DNA from: Rhodovulum visakhapatnamense
GTDB taxonomy: Bacteria > Pseudomonadota > Alphaproteobacteria > Rhodobacterales > Rhodobacteraceae
Assembly (NCBI RefSeq): GCF_004365965.1
Contig: NZ_SOEB01000017.1
Location: forward strand, 24,139 to 88,138
Length of the DNA: 64,000 bases
Direction of reading: 5' to 3'
Position 1 is the first letter of the stretch, and each line of letters begins with the position of its first letter. Both the position numbers and the translations under genes were made by a program. Below the pieces are notes generated by a model. That model made no database searches. It was not told the DNA's origin and saw only the letters and a list, made by a program, of their open reading frames with translations. This document shows, one piece after another, positions 23,962-33,113 of the stretch.

Positions 23962-25912
23962 CGATGATGGCCTGATCGACTTCGACGGCGCGGGCGAGAT
24001 CCTCCGCGCCTGGGGCAACGGGTTGCGGCCCGACCCGGACCTGACCGTTTCGGAATGGGCGGACCGGCACCGGATGCTCTCGGGGCGGGCTTCAGCCGAA
24101 CCGGGGCGGTATCGCACCGTGCGCACGCCCTACATGCGCGAGATCATGGACCGGCTGAGCCCCGGCGATGCCACACAGCGGATCGTGTTCATGAAGGCGG
24201 CGCAGGTCGGCGCGACCGAAGCGGGCAACAACTGGATCGGGTTCGCGATCCACCAGGCGCCGGGTCCGATGCTGGCAGTCCAGCCGACCGTGGAACTCGC
24301 CAAGCGCAACTCGCGCCAGCGGATCGACCCGCTGATCGACGAAAGCCCCGAGCTGCGGGAGCGGGTGAAGCCCGCGCGATCCCGCGACGCGGGCAACACG
24401 ATGCTGTCGAAGGAATTCGCGGGCGGCATCCTGATCATGACGGGCGCCAACTCGGCCGTGGGGCTGCGCTCCACACCGGCGCGGTACATCTTCCTCGACG
24501 AGGTCGACGCCTATCCCGCCTCGGCCGACGAGGAAGGCGATCCGGTCACGCTCGCCGAGGCGCGCTCCCTGACCTTCGCCCATCGGCGCAAGGTGCTGCT
24601 GGTCTCAACGCCGACGATCCGGGGGCTGTCGCGCATCGAGCGGGAGTTCGAGGCCTCCGACCAGCGCCGGTACTTCGTGCCGTGCCCGCATTGCGGCGCG
24701 ATGCAATGGCTGAAGTTCGACCGGCTGCGCTGGCAAAAGGGCCGCCCGGAGACGGCCGAGTATCACTGCGAGGGCTGCGACGCGGCAATCGCGGAACACC
24801 ACAAGACGGCGATGCTGGAGGGCGGCGAATGGCGGGCGACCGCCACGGCCGCCGATCCGACCACGGTCGGGTATCACCTTTCGGCGCTCTATTCGCCGAT
24901 CGGCTGGCTGAGCTGGGAGCGGATCGTGCGGTCATGGGAAGCAGCCCAAGGGTCGGACGAGGCGATCAAGGCGTTCCGCAACACGATCCTCGGCGAGACA
25001 TGGGTCGAGACCGGGGAAGCGCCCGACTGGCAGCGGCTCTACGACCGGCGCGAACGCTGGAAATCCGGCACGGTGCCAGCAGGCGGGTTGTTCCTGACAG
25101 CCGGAGCCGACGTGCAGAAGGACCGGATCGAGGTCGATGTCTGGGCCTGGGGTCGCGGCTTGGAAAGCTGGCTCGTCGATCACGTCGTCATCGAGGGCGG
25201 GCCCGACCGGCACGACGCCTGGTCGGAGCTGACCGCGCTGCTGGACAGGTCCTGGCCGCACGAGCGCGGCGCGCATCTCAGGATCGCGCGGCTCGCCATC
25301 GACACGGGCTACGAGGCCCCGGCGGTCTATTCCTGGTCGCGAGCGCAGGGGTTCGCACAGGTGTCGCCGGTCAAGGGCGTCGAGGGGTTCAACCGCTCGA
25401 GCCCGGTATCTGGCCCGACCTTCGTCGACGCGACCGAGGGCGGCAAACGCCTGCGGCGCGGGGCGCGGCTCTGGACCATCGCGGTGTCGACCTTCAAGGC
25501 CGAGACCTACCGGTTCCTGCGGCTGGCGCGGCCGACCGAGGAGGAGATGGCCGACGGGGCGGCGTTCCCGCCCGGGTCGGTGCATCTGCCGCATTGGGTC
25601 GAGAACGAATGGCTGAAGCAGTTCGTGGCCGAACAGCTGGTAACGGTGCGCACGAAGCGCGGCTTCGCCCGGCTGGAATGGCAGAAGCTGCGCGAGCGCA
25701 ATGAGGCGCTGGACTGCCGGGTCTATGCCCGCGCCGCCGCCTGGATCGCAGGCGCGGATCGCTGGCCCGACGAGAAATGGCGCGACCTCGAGGATCAGCT
25801 CGGGGCGGCCCCCACCGATACCGATCCCGCCGGGCAGATCAACCGGCAGGGACAGGCCCCGCAGGGCAAGCGCCGCTCCGACTGGCTCGGACGGCGCGGA
25901 GGATGGTTCTGA
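23909..25912 (+). CDS. Terminase large subunit (GpA family)
   Basis: 667 residues of the lambda gpA family (terminase_GpA). The ATPase part has RIVFMKAAQVGATEAGNNW as the Walker A-like segment and YIFLDEVDAYP as Walker B. A zinc site follows (CPHCGAMQW, YHCEGCDAA). The nuclease part begins near LFLTAGADVQKDRIEVDVWAWG (metal-binding Asp), with further acids in IARLAIDTGYEAPAVYSW. It packages DNA into proheads and cuts it. The start ATG is inside the small subunit gene and has GGAG before it. Confidence 0.95.
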   Translation: MYAPTSTNSPRSGPTSGDDDGLIDFDGAGEILRAWGNGLRPDPDLTVSEWADRHRMLSGRASAEPGRYRTVRTPYMREIMDRLSPGDATQRIVFMKAAQVGATEAGNNWIGFAIHQAPGPMLAVQPTVELAKRNSRQRIDPLIDESPELRERVKPARSRDAGNTMLSKEFAGGILIMTGANSAVGLRSTPARYIFLDEVDAYPASADEEGDPVTLAEARSLTFAHRRKVLLVSTPTIRGLSRIEREFEASDQRRYFVPCPHCGAMQWLKFDRLRWQKGRPETAEYHCEGCDAAIAEHHKTAMLEGGEWRATATAADPTTVGYHLSALYSPIGWLSWERIVRSWEAAQGSDEAIKAFRNTILGETWVETGEAPDWQRLYDRRERWKSGTVPAGGLFLTAGADVQKDRIEVDVWAWGRGLESWLVDHVVIEGGPDRHDAWSELTALLDRSWPHERGAHLRIARLAIDTGYEAPAVYSWSRAQGFAQVSPVKGVEGFNRSSPVSGPTFVDATEGGKRLRRGARLWTIAVSTFKAETYRFLRLARPTEEEMADGAAFPPGSVHLPHWVENEWLKQFVAEQLVTVRTKRGFARLEWQKLRERNEALDCRVYARAAAWIAGADRWPDEKWRDLEDQLGAAPTDTDPAGQINRQGQAPQGKRRSDWLGRRGGWF

Positions 25913-25914
25913 AC

Positions 25915-26124
25915 ATGACCGACTGGACGGAAACCGAGCTCTCGGCGCTGCGCCGGGCCTATGCCAGCGGCACGACCCGGGTCAGCTATGACGGCAAGTC
26001 GGTGGACTACGGCTCGGCCGAGGATCTGCTGGCGCGCATCCGGACCATCGAGCGCGCCATCGCGGGAACGACCCGGCCGCTGCCGGTGGCCGGGCTCGCC
26101 GGCTTCTCGCGCGGGGACCGGTGA
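25915..26124 (+). CDS. gpW-like head-tail joining protein
   Basis: 69 residues: MTDWTETELSALRRAYASGTTRVSYDGKSVDYGSAEDLLARIRTIERAI, the pattern of lambda gpW-family proteins (helix, two short strands, helix). It lies between terminase and portal genes as in lambda and couples to the portal gene by TGATG. It would sit under the portal to connect head and tail. Confidence 0.85.
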   Translation: MTDWTETELSALRRAYASGTTRVSYDGKSVDYGSAEDLLARIRTIERAIAGTTRPLPVAGLAGFSRGDR

Positions 26125-27665
26125 TGTCGGCGACCTGGTTCGATCACGCCATCGCCACGGTGGCGCCGCGCATGGCGGCCCGCCGCGTGATGGCGCGTCA
26201 GGCCTTCGAGACCCTGACGCGCGGCTATGACGGCGCATCGAAGGGGCGGCGGACCGAGGGCTGGCGCGCACCGGGATCCTCGGCCGACACCGAGATTGGC
26301 GTCGCCGGGGCGCTGCTGCGCGACCGGATGCGCGATCTGGTGCGCAACAACCCGCATGCGGCCAAGGCCGTGGCGGTGCTGGTCAACAACATCATCGGCG
26401 CAGGGATCATGCCGCGCGCCGCGAGCGGAGACGACAAGCTGGACCGCAAGGTCGATGCGCTCTTCGAGCGCTGGACGGCGGAGTGCGATGCCGATGGTCA
26501 GCTCGACTTCTACGGTCTGCAGACGCTGATCTGCCGCGAGATGCTCGAGGCGGGCGAGGTACTGGTGCGTCGAAGGCTGCGGCGGGCGAGCGACGGTCTG
26601 CCGGTGCCGCTGCAATTGCAGGTGCTCGAGGCCGACTTCCTCGACGCCACGAAATCCGGCGCCCTCGGCGCAGGCCGCCTTGTCCAGGGGATCGAGTTCG
26701 ACCCGGTGGGCAAGCGCCGGGCCTACTGGCTGCATGCCGAGCACCCGGGCGACGCCTATGGGGCGCTGCAGAACGGTCTGCAGAGCCGCCCGGCCCCGGC
26801 GAGCGAGATCGCCCATGTCTATGAGAAGCAGCGCACGCAGGCGCGCGGGGTTCCCTGGGGCGCGCCGGTCATACGGTCCCTGCGCGATCTCGACGATTAC
26901 GAGGTGGCGGAACTGGTCCGCAAGAAGACCGAGGCCTGCGTCACCGCCATCGTCTTCGGCGACGACGAGGCGCAGCAGGGCATCGCGCCGTCCGTGGTCG
27001 ACGCCGACGGCAATCGGGTGGAGCAGTTCGAGCCCGGGCTGATCGCCTATGCGCGCGGCGGCAAGGACATCCGCTTCAACCAGCCCTCCGCCACCGGTGG
27101 CTATGGCGAATACAAGCGCGCGAGCCTGCACACGATCTCGGCCGGGTTCCGGGTGCCCTACGAGTTGCTCACCGGCGATCTCAGCCAGGTCAACTATTCT
27201 TCGATCCGTGCCGGGCTCGTGGAGTTCCGCCGCCAGATCGACGCGGTGCAGTGGCAACTGTTCATTCCGATGTTCTGCGCGCCGGTCTGGCGCTGGTTCA
27301 CGGAGGCCGCTTGGGCGGCGGGACAGATCCCGTCGCCGACCGTGCCGGTGGAATGGTCGCCCCCGAAGTTCGAGGCGGTCGATCCGCAGAAGGACGCGAT
27401 GGCGAACCTGCTTTCGATCCGCTCCGGCACCATGACGCTGGCCGAGGTGATCGCCCGGCAGGGCCGCAACCCCGACGCGGTGCTGGCCGAGATCGCCGCG
27501 ACCAACGCGAAGCTCGACGCGCTGGGGCTGGTGCTCGACAGCGATCCGCGGCGCGTGACCAAGACCGGCAGCGCGCAGACCAACGACCCGGCCGCCGACG
27601 AACCGGCCAACGACCCCTCCGCCGGCGCGGACAATGACCCGGCGCAGGCCGACCAACAGGACTGA
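26124..27665 (+). CDS. Portal protein (lambda family)
   Basis: 513 residues of the lambda gpB portal family: DLVRNNPHAAKAVAVLVNNIIGAGIMPR near residue 70, VLEADFLDATKSG in the middle and RVPYELLTGDLSQVNYSSIRAGLVEFRRQID near residue 340, all hallmarks of this family. The last 40 residues are acidic and disordered. It forms the ring through which DNA enters and leaves the head. The ATG start overlaps the gpW stop; a GTG one codon upstream is possible but less likely. Confidence 0.95.
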   Translation: MSATWFDHAIATVAPRMAARRVMARQAFETLTRGYDGASKGRRTEGWRAPGSSADTEIGVAGALLRDRMRDLVRNNPHAAKAVAVLVNNIIGAGIMPRAASGDDKLDRKVDALFERWTAECDADGQLDFYGLQTLICREMLEAGEVLVRRRLRRASDGLPVPLQLQVLEADFLDATKSGALGAGRLVQGIEFDPVGKRRAYWLHAEHPGDAYGALQNGLQSRPAPASEIAHVYEKQRTQARGVPWGAPVIRSLRDLDDYEVAELVRKKTEACVTAIVFGDDEAQQGIAPSVVDADGNRVEQFEPGLIAYARGGKDIRFNQPSATGGYGEYKRASLHTISAGFRVPYELLTGDLSQVNYSSIRAGLVEFRRQIDAVQWQLFIPMFCAPVWRWFTEAAWAAGQIPSPTVPVEWSPPKFEAVDPQKDAMANLLSIRSGTMTLAEVIARQGRNPDAVLAEIAATNAKLDALGLVLDSDPRRVTKTGSAQTNDPAADEPANDPSAGADNDPAQADQQD

Positions 27666-27670
27666 CCTTC

Positions 27671-29725
27671 ATGGACACGATGATCGAACTGCCGGCCATG
27701 CGCCGGTCGGCGGAGCTTGCGCCGAACACCGCCGATGCCGACAGCCGCACCGTCGAGGTGGTCTGGTCGGCCGGGGCCCGCGTGCGGCGCGCCACCTTCT
27801 TCGGCGAGCCCTATGACGAGGAACTGAGCCTCGATCCCGCCCATGTCCGGCTCGACCGGCTGAACGCGGGCGCGCCGTTCCTGAAGGTGCACGAGCTCGA
27901 CACGCTCGACGCGGTGATCGGCTCGGTCGTGCCGGGCTCGGCCCGGATCGAGAACGGTCGCGGCATCGCCTTGGTCCGGATCAGCGAGCGTGCCGATGTC
28001 GAGCCGATCTGGCGCGACATCCAGGCGGGGCACATCCGCGCCGTCTCCATCGGCTACCAGGTCCACCGGTTTGATATCTCGAAGCCTGATGGCGCCCGCG
28101 AGCTCTGGCGCGCGGTGGACTGGACGCCCTTCGAGGTCTCCGCCGTCGCGGTCGGAGCCGACCCAGCAGCGGGCTTCCGCGCCCAGCACCCCCTTCACGA
28201 CTGCGTCCTCCACCGCCGGGACGCCCCTTCCACCACGAAAGGACCGATCCCGATGACGGACACGACCCAGACCCCGGCGAGCGACGCCGCAACCCCCGCC
28301 AACACCCAGCCGACCGCGCCGGTCGAAACCGAGGACACCCCCATGACCGAGCCGAAACCGGCTGCGCCCGACCCGAAGGTCGCGGCCAGCGAGACGCGCA
28401 GCCAGAAGACGCAGGTAACTCCCGCGCCCGATACCGAAGTGGTCGCCACCCGCGCCCGCGAGGCCGAGCGCGACCGCGTCTCCACCATTTACGATCTGGC
28501 CGGGCGGCTGAACCTCGAGCGCGGCTTCGCCGAGGATCTGGTCAAGCGCGGCGTCAGCATCGACGAGTCCCGCCGACTGATCCTCGACCAGGTCGCCGCG
28601 AAATCCGACGAGACCCGGAACTTCCCCCATGTCTCCGTCCCGCTCGGCGGCCGAGACGAGTGCATCACCCGCCGTGACGCGGTGGCGAACGCACTGCTGC
28701 ACCGCTACAGCCCAACGCTGTTCCAGCTCGAGGACGCCGCGCGCCAGTATCGCGGCATGACGCTGCTGGAGCTCGCCCGCGAAAGCCTCGGCAATGCCGG
28801 GGTCAACACGCGCGGCCTGTCGCGTGACGAGGTGGCGACGCGCGCGCTGCACTCGACCTCGGACTTCCCCGAGATCCTGTCGGCCGTCACCAACAAGACG
28901 CTGCGGCAGGCCTACGAGGCCTATCCCCGCACCTTCATGCTGTTCTGTCGCCAGGTGCTGGCGACCGACTTCAAGGCGATGCATCGCGTCCAGCTCGGCG
29001 AAGCCCCGCAGCTGCTCGAGGTCGGCGAAAGCGGCGAGTTCAAGCGCGGCACGCTGGGCGAGAGCAAGGAGAGCTACAAGGTCAAGACCTATGGCCGGGT
29101 GGTCGCCATCACCCGTCAGACGCTGATCAACGACGATCTCGACGCCTTCACCCGCATCCCGGCGATGTACGGCAACTCCATCGCCCAGCTGGAGTCGGAC
29201 GTGGTCTGGGGCATCATCACCGCCAACCCGGCGATGGCCGACGGCAATGCGCTCTTCCACACCACCCACAAGAACCTGGCAGGCACCGGCGCGGCGCTCG
29301 ATGTCAGCAGCGTCGGAGCGGCGCGCGCGGCGATGGCCAAGCAGACCGGCCTCGACAAGAAGACGGTGCTGAACGTCCGGCCTGCCTTCCTGATCGTGCC
29401 GGCCTCACTGGAACTGAAAGCCGAACAGCTGGTGGCCCAGAACCTCGTGCCCGCCGCGACGTCCAGCGTGGTGCCGCAGTCGATCAGGACGCTGGCGCCG
29501 ATCAGCGAGCCCCGGCTCGACGCCGCCAGCGAGACCGCCTGGTATCTGGCGGCCAGCCCGAACCAGATCGACACCATCGAGTACGCCTATCTCGAGGGCC
29601 AGCAGGGCGCCTATATCGAGACGCGCAACGGCTTCGACGTCGACGGGGTCGAGATCAAGTGCCGCCTCGACTTCGGAGCCAAGGCCATCGACTGGCGCGG
29701 CCTCTACAAGAACCCGGGCGCGTAA
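27671..29725 (+). CDS. Prohead protease fused to major capsid protein
   Basis: 684 residues. Residues 1 to about 190 look like an S78/U35-type prohead protease (VEVVWSAGARVRRATFFGEPYDEELSL, LKVHELDTLDAVIGSVV, IRAVSIGYQVHRFD, DWTPFEVSAVAVGADP). A Pro/Thr/Ala linker with scaffold-like helices follows (about 195-300). The C-terminal part is a Mu/HK97-like major capsid protein (AYEAYPRTFMLFCRQV, TYGRVVAITRQTLINDDL, FHTTHKNLAG). Internal ATGs at 28254 and 28344 could give separate scaffold-capsid products. The fusion joins maturation enzyme and shell subunit in one chain, so self-cleavage is expected. Confidence 0.9.
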   Translation: MDTMIELPAMRRSAELAPNTADADSRTVEVVWSAGARVRRATFFGEPYDEELSLDPAHVRLDRLNAGAPFLKVHELDTLDAVIGSVVPGSARIENGRGIALVRISERADVEPIWRDIQAGHIRAVSIGYQVHRFDISKPDGARELWRAVDWTPFEVSAVAVGADPAAGFRAQHPLHDCVLHRRDAPSTTKGPIPMTDTTQTPASDAATPANTQPTAPVETEDTPMTEPKPAAPDPKVAASETRSQKTQVTPAPDTEVVATRAREAERDRVSTIYDLAGRLNLERGFAEDLVKRGVSIDESRRLILDQVAAKSDETRNFPHVSVPLGGRDECITRRDAVANALLHRYSPTLFQLEDAARQYRGMTLLELARESLGNAGVNTRGLSRDEVATRALHSTSDFPEILSAVTNKTLRQAYEAYPRTFMLFCRQVLATDFKAMHRVQLGEAPQLLEVGESGEFKRGTLGESKESYKVKTYGRVVAITRQTLINDDLDAFTRIPAMYGNSIAQLESDVVWGIITANPAMADGNALFHTTHKNLAGTGAALDVSSVGAARAAMAKQTGLDKKTVLNVRPAFLIVPASLELKAEQLVAQNLVPAATSSVVPQSIRTLAPISEPRLDAASETAWYLAASPNQIDTIEYAYLEGQQGAYIETRNGFDVDGVEIKCRLDFGAKAIDWRGLYKNPGA

Positions 29726-29751
29726 GGCGCGCTTCCTGAACCCTGACACAC

Positions 29752-29779
29752 GGGCGGTCCTGACGGGCCGCCCTTCGTC
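29752..29779 (+). terminator. Hairpin between capsid and decoration genes
   Basis: Arms GGGCGGTCC (29752-29760) and GGGCCGCCC (29765-29773) around a TGAC loop, followed by TTCGTC and three T. It could be a partial terminator or an RNA-stability hairpin behind the highly expressed capsid gene. Confidence 0.45.
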
Positions 29780-29799
29780 TTTCCACGAGGATCCCCATC

Positions 29800-30135
29800 A
29801 TGAAAACCTACGTCCAGCCCGGCAACACCATCACCCTGACCGCGCCCTATGCCGTCGCCTCCGGCGATGGCCTGCTCGTCGGCTCCATCTTCGGCATCGC
29901 CGCGGGTGCCGCCGCCATTGGCGAGCCCGTCGAGACCGCGCTCGTCGGCGTGTTCGACATCACCAAGGTCGGCTCCCAGGCGTGGACGGTTGGCGCCAAG
30001 GTCTATTGGGACGACACCAACAAGCGCACCACGACCGTCGCGACCGACAACACCCTCATCGGCGCGGCCGTCGAGGCGGTGGCGAGCGGCGCCGGCGACA
30101 CCATCGGCCGGGTGCGCCTGAACGCGACGTTCTGA
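29800..30135 (+). CDS. DUF2190 protein, probable capsid decoration protein
   Basis: 111 residues: MKTYVQPGNTITLTAPYAVASGDGLLVGSIFGIA, then VYWDDTNKRTTT and VGRVRLNATF-like C-terminal strands, an all-beta small protein of the DUF2190 type. Such proteins follow capsid genes and coat the shell. The start has CACGAGGATCC upstream. Its stop overlaps the next start (TGATG). Confidence 0.85.
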   Translation: MKTYVQPGNTITLTAPYAVASGDGLLVGSIFGIAAGAAAIGEPVETALVGVFDITKVGSQAWTVGAKVYWDDTNKRTTTVATDNTLIGAAVEAVASGAGDTIGRVRLNATF

Positions 30136-30446
30136 TGTCGGCCTTCGCCGCCGCCATCGGCGCGCTCTTCGCCGATCCGAACATCGGCCGGGACGCGGTC
30201 TACATCGCCGACGGCGGTACACCCGTGCTGGTGCGTGCCGTCGCCCGTCGCGCCGACGCGGTCACCGACTTCGGCGACGCGCGGCTCTGGTCCGAAACCA
30301 CCCGGATCGACCTGCGCGTGGCCGAGGTGGCGAACCCGCGTCCCGGCGACCGCATCGAGATCGACGGCGACGCCTTCCTCATACAGGGCGAGCCGGTCCG
30401 CGACCGCGAGCGGCTGGTCTGGACCGTCGACCTGAGGCCCGCGTGA
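30135..30446 (+). CDS. Head-tail attachment protein (lambda FII-like)
   Basis: 103 residues. It begins with a short helix (MSAFAAAIGALFADPNIGRDAVYI) and continues as beta strands (GTPVLVRAVARRADAVTDFG, RIDLRVAEVANPRPGDRIEIDGDAFLIQGEP, DRLVWTVDLRPA-like end). This is the pattern of ATP-binding-sugar-transporter-like or FII-type head-tail proteins found at this place. It is coupled on both sides (TGATG before, GTGA after). Confidence 0.75.
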   Translation: MSAFAAAIGALFADPNIGRDAVYIADGGTPVLVRAVARRADAVTDFGDARLWSETTRIDLRVAEVANPRPGDRIEIDGDAFLIQGEPVRDRERLVWTVDLRPA

Positions 30447-31072
30447 AACTGAAGCTCGACATCGATCCCGACATCGTCGCGATGATGGCGGCCGAGGTCG
30501 CGGCGGGTGAACGGGCCGTCACCGCCGCCATTCGCGAGGCCGGGACTGGGCTGAAGACGGCGTGGCGGTTGCAGATCACCGGCGCGGGGCTTGGTACACG
30601 GCTCGCCAACTCGATCCGGAGCCAGAACTTCCCGAGGTCGGGCGAGAGCCTTGAGGCTGCGGCGCTGGTCTGGTCGAAGGCGCCGGTAATCGTCGGTGCG
30701 CATGACACCGGGCCGCTGATCCGATCGAAGAACGGGTTCTGGCTGGCGATCCCGCTGCCCGCGGCGGGCAAATCCCTGCGCGGCGGCCGGATCACCCCCG
30801 GTGAATGGGAGCGGCGACGCGGCCTCCGCCTGCGTTTCGTCTATCGCCGGACGGGCCCCAGCCTGCTGGTCGCCGAGGGGCGGCTGAACACGAAAGGCCA
30901 GGCGGTGGTGTCGCGGTCGAAGACCGGGCGCGGAAAGGTCACTGCGCCGATCTTCCTGCTGGTGCCGCAGGTCAAGCTGCCGAAGCGGCTGGATCTGGCG
31001 CGGGATGCAGACCGGGCGTTGGACAGCGTGCCGGGGCTGATCGTGGCGAACTGGGTGGGGGGTAGGTTGTGA
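30443..31072 (+). CDS. Phage head-tail/tail completion protein (DUF6441-like)
   Basis: 209 residues, starting at a GTG overlapping the previous stop. Helical N-terminus (DIVAMMAAEVAAGERAVTAAIREAGTGLKTAWR), a central region with NSIRSQNFPRSGESLEAAALVWSKAPVIVGAHDTG and a basic C-terminal part ending FLLVPQVKLPKRLDLARDADRAL. I recall this as DUF6441 of alphaproteobacterial phages, functionally near HK97 gp10. It is the last phage gene before the mer cassette; its normal downstream neighbour now starts at 34002. Confidence 0.7.
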   Translation: MKLKLDIDPDIVAMMAAEVAAGERAVTAAIREAGTGLKTAWRLQITGAGLGTRLANSIRSQNFPRSGESLEAAALVWSKAPVIVGAHDTGPLIRSKNGFWLAIPLPAAGKSLRGGRITPGEWERRRGLRLRFVYRRTGPSLLVAEGRLNTKGQAVVSRSKTGRGKVTAPIFLLVPQVKLPKRLDLARDADRALDSVPGLIVANWVGGRL

Positions 31073-31122
31073 TCGCATCGATGCGCAATCTTGCTCGGCA
31101 GCCACGAAACCGACGGCTCGGG

Positions 31123-32559
31123 TTACCCCGCGCAGCACGACAGCTTCGCGACATCCTTGTCGAAGGTCTGCGCGGCGAGCTTCAGCCCCTCTACCGTGGT
31201 CAGATAGGGGAAGATCGTCTCGCCGAGCGCCTTTGTCGTCATGCCGAACTTGAGCGCCATGGCGAGCGTCTGGACACTGTCGGCTCCCTCCGGCGCCATG
31301 ATCACGCCGCCCAGGAGGCGGTCGGTCGCCCGGTCCGCGACGAGCTTGATCAGGCCGCGCGTGTCGCGGGCGGCGAGCGCGCGGGGCACGTTGTCGAGCG
31401 TCAGCACACTGGTCTTGACGTCATGACCCGCGGCGCGCGCCTGCGCCTCGGTCAGCCCGACGCCGGCGACCTGCGGATCGGTGAACACCACCCACGGCAT
31501 CGCGGCGTTGTCGTAGCGCTCCGCCCCGCCCAGAACGGCGTTGCGGGACGCGAGCTTGGCGCCATAGGCGGCCATGTAGACGAACTGGTCGCGGTCGGTC
31601 ACATCGCCCGCCGCGAAGATGCCGGCCTTCGTGGTCTGCATGTCGTCGCCCACCCGGATCGCGCCACGCGCGTCGGTCTCGACGCCCATCTCCGCGAGGC
31701 CCAGCCCCTCGGTGTTGGCTGCGCGTCCCTTCGTCAGGACGAGGCGGTCGGCCGTCAGATCGCGGTCTGCGCCGTCCACCGTCACCGTCAGGACCGCACG
31801 GGCCCCGTCGCGCCGTGCGGCGTCGTAGGTCGCGCCATCGACAACCGCGACGCCCTCGGCGCGCAGCGTCTCCGTCAGCGCCCGGGACACCTCCGGCTCT
31901 GTGCGCGGCAGCAGGCGCGAGCGGCAGACAATGGTGACGCGGGTGCCCATCCGCGCCATCATCTGCGCCAGCTCCACGCCGATGTAGCCGCCGCCGAGGA
32001 AGATCAGGCTTTCGGGCAACCGGTCCAGCTCCAGCAGCGACGTGCTGTCGAGCGTTGGTGCGTCCTGGATCCCAGGGATGTCGGGCACGGCGGGTCGGCC
32101 ACCGGTCGCGACGATCACCTTGGGAGCCGTGATCCTGCGCCCGCCGACCTCGACCCCGCCGAGGACGAGACGCGCCGGACCCTCGTCGAGATAGGTCACA
32201 CCGCCGTAGCCCGGCAGCAGATCGGCGTACTTCTTCTGGCGCAGTGTCGCGACAAGATCGTCCTTGGCCGCAATCAGCGCCGACCAGTCGGCGACCTGCG
32301 CCTCGCTGTTCAGGCCCGGGAACCGATGTGCTGTCTGCGCACCGTGCAGGGCTTCCGCGGCCCGGATCATCGTCTTGGAGGGCACACAGCCCACGTTCAC
32401 GCAGGTCCCGCCGATGGTGCCATGGCCGATCAGCGCGACGCGCTTGCCTCCCTCGGCGGCGGTGATCGCGGCCGAGAACCCGGCCGATCCGGCGCCGATC
32501 ACGGCAAGGTCGAAATCGCCCTTGGGCGCGCAGCAATCGTCTTTCATCAAGTCATCCAT
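31123..32559 (-). CDS. merA: Mercuric reductase MerA
   Basis: 478 residues. It reduces Hg(II) to Hg(0) with NADPH. FAD motif AVIGAGSAGFSAA near residue 20; redox disulfide GGTCVNVGCVPSK; NADPH motif LGGGYIGVELA; FAD motif GIFAAGDVTDRDQFVYMAAYG; and the C-terminal vicinal cysteine pair in KLSCCAG (475-476) that hands over mercury. The N-terminal HMA domain of many MerA proteins is missing; a short tail with its own Cys-Cys pair (DDCCAPKG) is there instead. It overlaps merF by eight bases. ATG 32547 is an alternative start. It is the last gene of merTPFA. Confidence 0.97.
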   Translation of the reverse strand: MDDLMKDDCCAPKGDFDLAVIGAGSAGFSAAITAAEGGKRVALIGHGTIGGTCVNVGCVPSKTMIRAAEALHGAQTAHRFPGLNSEAQVADWSALIAAKDDLVATLRQKKYADLLPGYGGVTYLDEGPARLVLGGVEVGGRRITAPKVIVATGGRPAVPDIPGIQDAPTLDSTSLLELDRLPESLIFLGGGYIGVELAQMMARMGTRVTIVCRSRLLPRTEPEVSRALTETLRAEGVAVVDGATYDAARRDGARAVLTVTVDGADRDLTADRLVLTKGRAANTEGLGLAEMGVETDARGAIRVGDDMQTTKAGIFAAGDVTDRDQFVYMAAYGAKLASRNAVLGGAERYDNAAMPWVVFTDPQVAGVGLTEAQARAAGHDVKTSVLTLDNVPRALAARDTRGLIKLVADRATDRLLGGVIMAPEGADSVQTLAMALKFGMTTKALGETIFPYLTTVEGLKLAAQTFDKDVAKLSCCAG

Positions 32560-32785
32560 CCGTTCGAGTGGTCTGGCGCCGCTGCCGTCTCCAGACCGCG
32601 TACACGGTCAGCGCGACGAAAAAGGCGAGCGCGGGCAGCAGAACGTAGTCGAGCCAACCCAGCCAGGCCGACAGGCCCACGGCACCCAGAAGCACCACCA
32701 GCACCGGAGTGAAGCAGCAGAGCGCCGCGATGACGGTGCCGACGATCCCTGTCGCGATCAGCTTGCGGTCGGACTGCTCGGTCAT
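32552..32785 (-). CDS. merF: Mercury transporter MerF
   Basis: 77 residues with two membrane helices; the first carries the vicinal Cys pair (VIAALCCFTPVLVVLLGAVGL) that moves Hg(II) across the inner membrane, and the second is followed by a basic cytosolic tail (WRRQRRQTTR). The start MTEQSDRK was chosen over an upstream in-frame codon that would overlap merP. It sits between merP and merA, overlapping merA slightly. Confidence 0.92.
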   Translation of the reverse strand: MTEQSDRKLIATGIVGTVIAALCCFTPVLVVLLGAVGLSAWLGWLDYVLLPALAFFVALTVYAVWRRQRRQTTRTDG

Positions 32786-32789
32786 CTCG

Positions 32790-33095
32790 TCAGCCCGCGA
32801 CACGCGCCGGGTAGCCTGCATTGGCCGACGCGGTCGCGATGGCGTCGGCGCTCGTCGCGGCGGTGTCGAAGATCACCGTGGCGGTGCGGGCATCGAAGTC
32901 GATCTCGACGGCGCGCACGCCCGCGACGCCCTCCATCGCACGCTTCACGGTGACTGGGCAGAGCGCGCAGGTCATGTTGTCCACCGCGAAGGTGACGGTC
33001 TGCTCGGCGGCGACGGTCTGCGCGGCAACAGGGATGGCGGTGATCGGCACAACGGCGGTCAGGCCGAACAAGGCGAGTGCAAGGATCTTCTTCAT
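32790..33095 (-). CDS. merP: Periplasmic mercury-binding protein MerP
   Basis: 101 residues. Signal peptide MKKILALALFGLTAVVPITA with a cleavage site near VAAQ, then a heavy-metal-associated domain with VDNMTCALCPVTVKRAM (Cys-x-x-Cys). It binds Hg(II) in the periplasm and passes it to MerT. It starts 18 bases after the merT stop and is followed closely by merF. Confidence 0.95.
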   Translation of the reverse strand: MKKILALALFGLTAVVPITAIPVAAQTVAAEQTVTFAVDNMTCALCPVTVKRAMEGVAGVRAVEIDFDARTATVIFDTAATSADAIATASANAGYPARVAG

Positions 33096-33113
33096 GTGGA
33101 TGTCCTTTCGGGG

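Noticed and set aside
24055..25704. 549-residue alternative frame inside the terminase gene
   Set aside because: Arg/Gly-rich low-complexity translation; the GpA terminase frame explains the region.
31069..32712. 547-residue plus-strand frame opposite merA and merF
   Set aside because: Shadow of merA; no motif, while merA has all its active-site cysteines.
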